NCBI GenBank assembly: GCA_011799875.1
Contig: CM022303.1
Location: 427,233,230 to 427,297,229, forward strand
Source of the DNA: Thinopyrum elongatum
Taxonomy: Eukaryota > Streptophyta > Magnoliopsida > Poales > Poaceae
Direction: 5' to 3'
Length of the DNA: 64,000 nucleotides
Shown here one piece after another: positions 55,711-64,000 of this stretch. The position numbers and the translations under genes were made by a program. The notes below the pieces were generated by a model that saw only the letters and a list, made by a program, of their open reading frames with translations, had not been told where the DNA came from and did not search any database. Positions within the stretch are counted from its first letter, which is position 1. Each line of letters opens with the position of its first letter.

Positions 55711-56216
55711 TTGTCCTTCTTCTCTCTCCGCCGTTTCCGTTCTTCTATTCTGTCCCCTTTTCCAATACGGACCGATCTATTGGTCGCTTCTTCGATCCTG
55801 TTTCTCCTTCCTTCTATCTCTTTTGTCTGCTCTTCCCCCGTTCTTCTCCTCTCTGCGTGTTTGTTTCTTCTTTTCATGCAATATTCCCCGCCCTTCTGGT
55901 TCGTCCATAGTCTTGCGTGTCTGTACGGCTCCTCCTCGCTCTGAATGCCATCTGTGCTAACTTCTTCGACGTTGTATACTTTTCGGTCTTTCTTCTTTCC
56001 TTTCTTACTGTTCTTCTTGGGGTGTTCTCTTCGTTTCGTGCTTCATTTCGGTTGTCATACTGTTTTTGCTTAGTCTGTCGGTTCTTTTTTAGTCATTCTT
56101 CTGCTTCTCGTGGTAGCTTGTCTATTTCTTCTTCCAGTTCGTTCTTTCGGTTGCTCTTCTCTCGGGTGGTTCGTTCTTCTCTTCTTTCTCTACTTTTGCT
56201 TGGACACGTTGTTCTT
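55711..56216. other. pyrimidine-rich interior of C
   Basis: CT-rich sequence with no domain, between two (TTC)n tracts. Confidence 0.5.
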
Positions 56217-56240
56217 TCTTCTTCTTCTCTTCTTCTTCTT

Positions 56241-56271
<31 letters not shown>

Positions 56272-56425
56272 TTCTTCTTCTTTTCTTCTCCTAATAATTT
56301 TTTTCTAGAACAAACCTAACTAACCTAGAACTAACCTAACTAACCTAGAACTAATCTAACTAACCTAACTAACACACTAGTAACTAACCTAACTAACACT
56401 AGTAACTAACCTAAGTAACAGTAGA
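56217..56425. repeat. (TCT)n tract and CTAACC minisatellite in C
   Basis: (TCT)n at about 56217-56285, then repeats of aactaacctagaactaacct from about 56313 to 56420. Confidence 0.9.
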
Positions 56426-56629
56426 AGAAAAAGAAAAAAACACAGAGGGGAGAGGCTCACCAGAGTGGGGCGGCGGGCGGCGAGGCCGCAGGGGCTGGTG
56501 GTGGGGCGACGCGGCGAGGGCAGTGGTGGTCGGGGGCGGCGGTGGCGGTTGGGGTCGGGGCGCGGTGGAGTGAGAGGGCAGAGAGAGTGGGAGGTGGGGT
56601 GGGGGTGGGCCATATAGCCGTTAGGTAGC

Positions 56630-56755
56630 GTTTTGTTTGCCGTCAGCCATTTCTTTGCCGTCTATTTTATGTAAGCAGACGACAAAGACCTTCTTTGCCA
56701 TCAGCTAGCGGACGGCAAAGAAATGACAGACGGCAAAATTCCTGATTCAGTAGTG
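56630..56755. repeat. right terminal and subterminal repeats of C
   Basis: Copies of TTTGCCGTC and GACGGCAAAG in both orientations, ending ATTCAGTAGTG. This is the element's 5' end in transposase orientation. The GC-rich stretch 56450-56625 just inside may be the transposase promoter and leader. Confidence 0.85.
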
Positions 56756-56758
56756 CCC

Positions 56759-57066
56759 CCCTAGGGTGCGCCTCGCGGGCTTGTGGCCTCCTCGGCCATC
56801 TTTTGACCCCCTCTCCAAGCTCCGTGGATGTCTTCTGGTCCAAGAAAAATCATCGTAAAGTTTTATTCCATTTGGAATCCGTTTGATATTCCTTTTCTGT
56901 GAAACTCAAAAACAAGGAAAAAACAGAAACTCGCACTGGGCTCTAGGTTAATAGCTTAGTCCCAAAAATAATATAAAATAGCATATTAATGCTTATAAAA
57001 CATCCAAAATAGATAATATAATAGCATGGAATAATAAAGAATTATAGATACGTTGGAGACGTATCA
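56759..57066 (-). mobile_element. S: proximal half of the Sabrina-like 3' LTR
   Basis: On the minus strand it starts TGATACGTCTCCAACGTATC at 57066. It joins 29716-30165 after removal of C, giving an LTR of about 760 bp. Confidence 0.75.
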
Positions 57067-59049
57067 AGCATTCCTAATCTTAATTCCTACTCGTCCTTGA
57101 GTAGGTAAATGATAAAAACAGAATTTTTGATGTGGAATGCTACCTAACCTATTTATCCATGTAATCTTCTTTATTGTGCCATGAATATTCAGATCCATAA
57201 GATTCAAAACAAAAGTTTAATATTGACATAAAAACAATAATACTTCAAGCATACTTATAAAACAATCATGTCTTCTCAAAATAACATGGCCAAAGAAAGT
57301 TATCCCTACAAAATCATATAGTCTGGCTATGCTCTGTCTTCATCACACAAAGTATTTCATCATGCACAACCCCAATGACAAGCCAAGCAATTGTTTCATA
57401 CTTTTGGTGTTCTTAAACTTTTCAACTTTCACGCAATACATGAGCGTGAGCCATGGATATAGCACTATAGGTGGAATAGAATATGGTGGTTGTGGAGAAG
57501 ACAAAAAGAAGGAGAAAGTCTCACATCAACTAGGCAAATTAATCGGCTATGGATATGGCAATCAATAGATATCAATGTGAGTGAGTAGGGATTGCCATGC
57601 AATGGATGCACTAGAGCTATAAGTGTATGAAAGCTCAAAAAGAAACTAAGTGGGTGTGCATCCAACTTGCTTGCTCACGAAGACCTAGGGCAATTTGAGG
57701 AAGCCCATCATTGGAATATACAATACAAGTTCTATAATGAAAAATTCCAACTAGTATATGAAAGTAACAAAATAGGAGACTCTCTATCATGAAGAACATG
57801 AGGCTACTTTGAAGCACAAGTGTGTAAAAAGGATAGTAACATTGTCCCTTCTCTCTTTTCTCTCATTTTTTTCTTTTCTCCCTTTTTTGTTTGAGGTTCT
57901 TTTGCCTCTTTTATTTTATTTGGGATTCTTTGGCCTCTTTTATTTTTTATAAAGTCCGGAGACTCATCCCAACTTGTGAGGGAATCATAGCTTTCATCAT
58001 CCTTTCCTCACATGGGATATTGCTCTAATCATGATGATCATCACACTTTTATTTACTTACAACTCAAGAATTACAACTCGATACTAGAACAAAATATGAC
58101 TCTATATGAATGCATCCGGCGGTTACCGGGATGTGCAATGATCTAGAGTGACATGTATAAAAAATATGAGCGGTGGCCTTGCCACAAATACTATGCCAAC
58201 TACATGATCATGCAAAGCAATATGACAATGATGGTATGTGTCATAATAAAATGGAACGGTGGAAGTTGCATGGAAATATATCTCGGAATGGATATGGAAA
58301 GGCCATAATTGGTAGGTATGGTGGCTGTTTTGCGTAAGGTATATGGTGGGTTTAATGCAACAGCGAGAATTGCGCGATACTAGAGAGGCTAGCAATGTTG
58401 GAAGCGTGAGAGTGCATATAATCCATGGACTCAACATTAGTCATAAAGAACTCACATACTTATTGCAAAAAGTTATTAGCTATCGAAACAAATTACCACA
58501 CGCATGCTCCAAGGGGGATAGATTGGTAGGAAAAGACCATTGCTCATCGCCGACCACCACTCATAAGGAAGACAATCAAAGAATAAATCATGCTCCGACT
58601 TCATCACATAACGGTTCACCATACGTGCATGCTACGGGAATCACAATCTTTAACACAAGTATTTCTACCAATCCACAATTACTCACTAGCATGACTCTAA
58701 TATCACCATCTTTATATCTCAAAACAAATGCAAGGAATCAAACTTCTCATAGTATTTAATGCTCTTTATATGAAAGTTTTTATTATATCCCTCTGGGATG
58801 CCCATCATATTAGGACTAAATCCATAACCTATGACAATTACCATGCTGTTTAGAGACTCTCAAAATAATATAAGTGAAGCATGAGAGTTCAACAATTCCT
58901 ATAAAATAAAGCCACCGCCGTGCTCTAAAAAGATATAAGTGAAGCACTAGAGCAAACTGCCTAGCTCAAAAGATATAAGTGAAGCACATAGAGTATTCTA
59001 ATAAATTCACGATTCATGCGTGTCCCTCTCAAAAGGTGTGTACATCAAG
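57067..59049 (-). mobile_element. S: 3' noncoding interior of the Sabrina-like element
   Basis: AT-rich and without coding. Directly next to the LTR, on the minus strand, is the lead-in ending AGGAATGCT. Near 58865, 58928 and 58970 the word gatataagtgaagca recurs three times. The rest of the element and its 5' LTR are not in the window. Confidence 0.65.
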
Positions 59050-59103
59050 TGAAGACGGGCTGGGGGCTCCACCCCCCTCGCCCTCTTATAGGCGGTAGGA
59101 TGC
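59050..59103. other. 54-bp segment of uncertain origin
   Basis: GC-rich (gggctgggggctccacc) between the S interior and the T3 LTR. It is either part of an extended T3 LTR or host sequence. Confidence 0.3.
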
Positions 59104-60007
59104 TATTGGTGTTCTGGATACGGGGGTACCCAGACTTGCCTGCCTGCGGCCCACGGCGTGGCTCCATCGACGGCCTGGTATGGCCCAGCTTCGACATCGA
59201 CAACTCAAGACCCTCGCGAGGGGCCAAGCCTCGCGAGGCGGATGACGCCAAGACCTCCAAGGGATCAGCCTCCTCAGGCTGGCTCCTGAGGAGCGGAGAT
59301 TTATATGCAAGGCTCAGCTCATGAGGTTCGGATGACGCGAGCCATGACGACCGATGCCAGGCGGGCGCCAGCGGGTGCAGTGTACCAGTTTCCTCTTTGG
59401 TGCAAGGGAGGTAAGCAGTAGGCGCGGAGACCCGAGGAATCAACCAAAGGTTTCCATTCCTGTGCAACAAGACCAGGACCGCCAGGACGGCAGGACGGAG
59501 GTCATCGCCGAGCCCACCGCAGCGTCACGACCAGAGGCTTTTGCACGCGAAGACCACTTTAGTCAGGATAAGATGTACTACTTGTCTCCGAAATTTGGCC
59601 GTTGTGGGATCCCTTCCCGCCTTCATTTGGGAAGAGGACCAAGGCCACTATAAATAGGACCTAGCCACCACCATGGACGGGGGATCGATCGATCGACAAC
59701 AAATCAAGTCGACCACATCCATTCCACCCTCACCAGCTCACTCGAGCTCAAGAACACACCTCCTGAGGTTGTTCTCCTCTGTACTAGTTCATCCTCAGCC
59801 CACCGAGGCAAATCCACCACAAAGCAGGAGTAGGGTTTTACACCGCAGGGTGGCCCGAACCTGGGTAAACTGCTGTGTCCCCTTTTCCTTTGAGTTCGTC
59901 ACGCTAGGCTATGCGATTAGCGAGCAGGCAGACTAGGGAGGTTGAGATCTCTGCACGCACCTCAGAGTTCGAACCTCTCAAGAGTTTGCGAAACCCGAAA
60001 TCCAACA
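59104..60007 (+). repeat. 5' LTR of T3
   Basis: The start is placed by alignment with the T2 LTR (TATTGGTGTTCTGG against TGTCGGCATTCTGG); the end CCAACA is at 60007. A TATA-like CTATAAATAGG lies at 59648-59658, and transcription likely starts near 59680. Confidence 0.75.
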
Positions 60008-60009
60008 TT

Positions 60010-60027
60010 TGGCGCGCCAGGTAGGGG
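60010..60027 (+). promoter_or_regulatory. primer binding site of T3
   Basis: TGGCGCGCCAGGTAGGGG, two bases after the LTR. The same site is seen in T2 with one substitution. Confidence 0.75.
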
Positions 60028-60079
60028 TGCGTCGGAGCCTCTCTTCCGTCGGTCGACTCGCCGCTGCTCCACCGCTTCC

Positions 60080-62561
60080 ATGGCTAACGTTCGCCGAGCT
60101 CGTGTTGAGTGCCGGGCTGCTCTCGCCACCCGCGTCGCTCAGACAGCACCGGCGGGCGACGGCTACCCTTGCCGACCCCCGTCGCCAGTGGCCAACGCCG
60201 CCACGGGCCCTGCAGGCCACAAGCAACAGGCCTCTTCACTGCATCCTTCCGTGCGCCGCGACGGGCGCACCGCTACTCCGTCGCTAACTCCGGCCGCTTC
60301 GTCCTGCCATGCTCGTTGAGGCCCAGCGAACGCGTAGGCCGTGCTACTCATGGCACGCGAACTCCTGCGCTACCGCCCAGTGGACGACCTCTACGAGGAC
60401 TAGCTCGACCGCATCGCCGAGCTCGTCAGCGCCGCTGGAGATTCTGCTGCACCATCTTGCTCGCTGCCCCAACCGCCGCCTGCCGCGGGCGACGTGGCTC
60501 ACGGAGCGCCTCCTCCACCTCCCAGGCAGGATGCCATCATTGAGCCAAGGCGGGTGGCGCCTCGGCGTGATCCGCAGCATTAGGCGCCCACGCGCGATGA
60601 AGCAAGCTGCCAAGTGGTGCAGCGGCCCCAAGAAGATGCACGTGCGCTCCCAGCACCGCCGCGTCAAGACCGCGCGCCGCCTATGGTGGTGGCACGCGAG
60701 CACCAAGATCAGGCTCCACCACCACGGCGGGCTCCTGTGACCACGGCAGGGTGCCGCACGTTCACTCCGGAGTTGTGCAGCGTCGTCTGGCCGAGGAAGT
60801 TCAAGCCCGACCTACCTCCATGCTGCGACGGCACCGCCGACCCCGCCGAGTTCCTGCAGCTCTACGAGCTGAGCATCGAGGCGGCCAGCGGCGATGAGAA
60901 GGTCATGGCGAACTGGTTCCCCATGGGCCTCAAGGACGGCACGCGCTCGTGGCTCCTGAACCTCCCCGCGAGATCGATCTCCTCCTGGGACGAGATGCGG
61001 GAACGCTTCATCGCCAACTTCCAGGGCACTTGCGACCGTCCACCGGCCGCGGGTGACCTGCAACGCATCAAGCAGCAGCCAGAAGAGACCCTACAGAAGT
61101 ACATCAGCTGCTTCAACAGCATTCGCCTCAAGATCCCCAAGGTGTCTGACGAGGCCATCATCTGAGCGTTCACTGATGGCGTCCGCGACGTCAAGATGAA
61201 GGAGGAGCTCGCCATACACGAAGACCTGTGCACGGCCCTGGAGATGTTCAACATGGCGACCAAGTGTGCGAGAGCTGAGGAGGGACACCTCTCCCTCCTC
61301 AAGATCCCTGATGCAGACCCAAAAGACAAGAAAGGCCAAGGCCAAGGATGTGAAGCACAAGGGACCGACCATTCTCGCGGCCGAGCCAGAGATGAAGCGC
61401 GGCTGCGATCACCCTGAGTCATCCAAGAGCAGCCGCCAGTTCTGTGTCTTCCACAACGTGCATAGCCACAACACCAACGACTGTCAGGAGCTCAGGGCCA
61501 TCCGCGATGGGCGCCTTGGTCGTCGCCCCGATCGCAACGATCGAGGCTATGGCCGTGGAGGTGGCCGAGGTGGAGGATGCTGGGACGGCCGCGACCATCG
61601 TCAGGAGTGGCATGACCAGCCTCGGGAGGATCGCTGGCAGGGCCAGCCTCGTGAGGGTGCCTGGAGGGATCAGCCTGGCGAGGACCGTCCTTGGGGCAAC
61701 GCTGGCCTTCCCCCGCCGCCGCCGCCACCAAGAAGGAATGAAGACCAACACCAGGACGAGGGGGCTGGGGGCTTCCAGGAGCCTCGTGCCATCTCCTGCA
61801 TCCTGGGTGGCTCCCAGGCCCCAGCCTCTCATCGCATCTTCAAGCAGTTCGCGCGTGAGGTGAACGCAGCCCTTCCCAAGCTCGAGGCAACACACCCGCT
61901 CAGGTGGTCCAAGTACGCCATCACCTACGACTCTGCCGACCAGCTCAAGTGCGCGGCCACAGCCGACGCCCTCCCAATGCTCTGCTCGCCCATCATCAGC
62001 AACGTACTCGTCACCAAGACACTCATCGATGGCGGTGCAGGGCTCAATATTCTCTCTGTCCAGACGTTCAACAGGCTCCAAGTGCCGTATCACCAACTAT
62101 AGCCTACCAAGCCCTTCTCAGGAGTGACCAACGGCTCCACGCATCCGATCGGGCAGGTTCGCCTCCCCATCACCTTCGACAAGCGCGACAACTACCGCAC
62201 CGAGCTCATCGACTTCGATGTCACCGACATTTGCTTGCCGTACAATGCCATCCTCGGGTACCCAGCTCTTGCCAAGTTCATGGCGGCAACGCACCATGGC
62301 TACAACGTCCTCAAGATGCCAGGAAACTACTGCATCATCACGGTCGCCTGCGAAGAAAAGGACGCGGTGTGCTCTCTCGAGCGCGCCTACCAGGCTGCAG
62401 CAGTTGAGAAACCAGACGGCGAGGGCGCCGACCTCCTTCCTGAGGCTATTCCTAAGAAGAAGAAGCAGCTGCTCCACCAAGCAGCTCAGGAGGGTGGCGT
62501 GTCTGGTGGTGCCACCTCAAGCCTTGCGTCCATGGACGGGGTGCCTTCCCCTATCGCATAG
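60080..62561 (+). pseudogene. gag and aspartic protease of T3, broken
   Basis: Gag starts at ATG 60080 (MANVRRARVECRAAL). Stops near 60317, 60402 and 60582 interrupt the N-terminal part. The capsid part at 60614-61165 is open (AEFLQLYELSIEAASGDEKVM, WFPMGLKDGTRSWLLNLPAR, WDEMRERFIANFQGT) and ends at a TGA (61163-61165) before AFTDGV. A frame change near 61340 leads to FCVFHNVHSHNTNDCQEL (knuckle variant) and a polyproline RNEDQH tail. The protease reads LIDGGAGLNILSVQTFNRL, has a TAG at 62100-62102, and continues in frame with AILGYPALAKFMAATHHG to 62561. Confidence 0.8.
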
Positions 62562-62642
62562 GAAGGCGCGCCCGGCGCCCCTCTTAGGCTGGGCTCAGGG
62601 GCTCTCCTCTGGAGGGCCTCTGATCTGTCCAACGTCACGAGG

Positions 62643-63110
62643 GTGGCGCTCGGGCACCATGTGGAGGCGTGTTTCAGCGCGCGCTTCCAAGAAGACTGCG
62701 CAGGGCGCGAGGCATCAGGCACTCAGGAGTTCATCACCAAGGCAGTCAAGGAAATTCAGGAGGCAAGAGCTATGCGTGGAGGTCGCCGCCCACCACCAGG
62801 CGCGGCTCCTTGTCCCGGCGAGGACAAGGAGGTGCGCGTCTGCATCGACATCCTTGGGCTCAACAGGGCCACGTCTCAGGAGCTCTTCTGGCCGTCCCGT
62901 GTTGGCCGATGCGAGGGTCCCCCTAACAGCTACGTTCGCATGCCTTTCAGTTTGCTGAACGCGGTTGCCGCATCCCAGCGCCACATGCGGGGCGTCCTGG
63001 TGGCTCAGGAGGCCAGGCGCCAGCCGATCCAGGCGGAAATGGCGATGGATCCTCATGAGGCTCCCAGACCTCCAGGGCCTCCCGAGGTTCAGGGCCGGGG
63101 CGGCTCATGA
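62643..63110 (+). pseudogene. reverse-transcriptase remnant of T3, internally deleted
   Basis: An open frame of 155 residues. CIDILGLNRATSQELFW (62841) is followed after a short bridge by SYVRMPFSLLNAVAASQRHM (62929), joining two blocks of a normal reverse transcriptase with about 60-70 residues missing between them. The bridge GRCEGPPN matches GRCGGHPH in T2, so the same deletion is present in both copies. There is no YxDD block, RNase H or integrase. Confidence 0.75.
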
Positions 63111-64000
63111 GGGGTGACTTCTACAGTGCACATCTCCAGCTGCTCCGACATCTCTTCAGCAATGGTACCATGTGACATCTTTTAGTTCATTCAGTTGGGG
63201 GCGCCCCTCGGGCTGCATCATCCCCAAGTCGCCTGGGTCCGTCCCTGCGACATGTATCCTTCTTTCGTCCATCAGAACTGGATTTACCTTCTTCCATGAG
63301 TTGCTTTATGATTATCACCCGCTTGCTTCGAGTTTTATTACCCCTCGCGGCCTCGCCGCATTGCTAACCAGCCTTTTGCTCATCCCGCAACGGGGGCTAC
63401 ACATGTTGGCATGGCGCTTGTGCTCGGGTCCATCCCAGCAACGCTGGCAAATCTGAGGGATCAAGCTCTGGCTCGTGGCCTGCCCAGCGCATGTCACCTC
63501 ACCAGGTCCTTCGTGCCTTCATCTTCTTGGAGAAAGATCAACGGACGGGTAGCAAGCACGGTTTTATGTCGTGCTCTCTTCCACAAGCTAACTCGCAGGA
63601 ATCTCCGGAGCCTAACTACGGCGGGCCCGACGGCTGTCCCCTTCTCACGCGAATCGCTTGCACGTTAAAGGGGGGCTCCTGAGCATCGCGCCTCAGGAGC
63701 TCCTACTGGCTCTCCAGCCCTCACCCCCTGGCCTTGACCACGGCATCGCGACCTGGCATACCAGCGGCGACTGAGCCTCGCTCGAGGGCCGGGACCCGAG
63801 GACGTAGAGCACCTAGTAAAGCAAGGGAAGTGGATGGCCGGCGCGAGCCTACCTAGAGGCGTCACCGCCAGGGCACGATTGGGCACCATGCAAGGAACCC
63901 GCCGCAGGCTCACTAAGATAAGTCACCCATACATAACAGCGTGAACCTCACGACTCAATCCCGCGATCTTCGCGGCCTCACTCGGGCAATGTCACTTTCC
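63111..64000 (+). other. 3' untranslated interior of T3
   Basis: Its first 150 bases are the opposite-strand counterpart of 41820-41985 in T2 (gcgcccctcgggctgcat). Beyond 63300 similarity to T2 fades. No domain was seen up to the window end. Confidence 0.5.

Larger units (their letters stand above)
30166..56755 (-). mobile_element. C: CACTA (En/Spm) DNA transposon, complete but interrupted
   Basis: The left end reads CACTAAAGGAATTAG; the right end, on the minus strand, reads CACTACTGAATCAGG. The flanking 3-bp duplication CCC (30163-30165 and 56756-56758) is perfect, and the surrounding S LTR is continuous across it. Subterminal TTTGCCGTCTGC repeats in both orientations lie inside both ends. 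Transposase is on the minus strand, so the right end is the element's 5' end. Without T2 the element is about 7.8 kb. The transposase is broken, but the ends look intact enough to be mobilised in trans. Confidence 0.9.
59104..64000 (+). mobile_element. T3: Tat-type retrotransposon, truncated by the window end
   Basis: Same family as T2, opposite orientation. It has a 5' LTR (about 59104-60007), primer site, gag, protease, deleted reverse transcriptase and 3' untranslated region up to the window end. The LTR end sequence (CAACA) and several blocks differ from T2, so the copies are not recent twins. The antisense ORF and 3' LTR would lie beyond 64000. Confidence 0.85.

Noticed and set aside
55302..55910. 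Long open frame of about 200 residues, almost all Phe, Leu and Ser
   Set aside because: It is the translation of (TTC)n, (ATC)n and pyrimidine-rich sequence; the opposite strand gives poly-Glu/Asp/Lys for the same reason.

Overview
The window is eukaryotic and looks like an intergenic stretch of a large Triticeae grass genome (Triticum/Aegilops type). It has no bacterial-style operons. Most of it is LTR retrotransposons of the Athila and Tat branches of Ty3/gypsy, plus a CACTA DNA transposon, nested in one another. Sequence styles familiar from wheat include LTRs opening TGATACGTCTCC, a tRNA-Asp primer site, and CACTA subterminal TTTGCCGTC repeats. Family names (WHAM, Sabrina) are recalled by eye and tentative; structures, boundaries and target-site duplications (TSDs) were read directly. 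Element labels: W1, W2 = WHAM-like; S = Sabrina-like; T1, T2, T3 = Tat-type; C = CACTA.

Layout. 1-1374: unassigned, with a possible hAT-like repeat. 1375-2286: gypsy-type LTR sitting in the 3' part of W1 (2287-4548, 3' LTR 3146-4548). 4549-12385: the least transposon-dominated stretch. It holds a head-to-head pair of related, unrecognised small genes (5894-6500 minus, 6790-7525 plus), a decayed long-period repeat (7780-9735) hit by a 5'-truncated LINE (8490-8824), a possible gene 5' fragment (10241-10620) and a duplicated block (10627-11170). 12386-16489: a very long LTR-like unit on the minus strand. 16600-26092: complete Tat element T1 (TSD GTAGG). 26103-29715: a gene island with a MITE, a WRN-like 3'-5' exonuclease gene broken by one stop codon, and a broken coiled-coil gene.

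29716-64000 is one deep nest. The 3' LTR of S (minus strand) is split by C (30166-56755, TSD CCC). C is split by T2 (36612-55351, TSD GCGAC). T2 is split inside its reverse-transcriptase remnant by W2 (42206-51657, TSD GCAGC). T3 (from about 59104, plus strand) sits in or beside the S internal region and runs off the window.

How the parts relate. None of the LTR elements whose interior can be followed has a usable reverse transcriptase, RNase H or integrase. W2 has gag and protease plus a third ORF. T1 and T2 have gag-protease plus a multi-exon ORF on the opposite strand between pol position and 3' LTR. T2 and T3 share the same deletion inside the reverse transcriptase, so they descend from an already defective parent that must have moved with enzymes supplied in trans. 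I found no clear new defence or metabolic system. The best candidates for undescribed biology are the repeat-headed divergent gene pair, the conserved antisense ORFs, and the promoter-like block shared by 11.8 kb and 27.9 kb.
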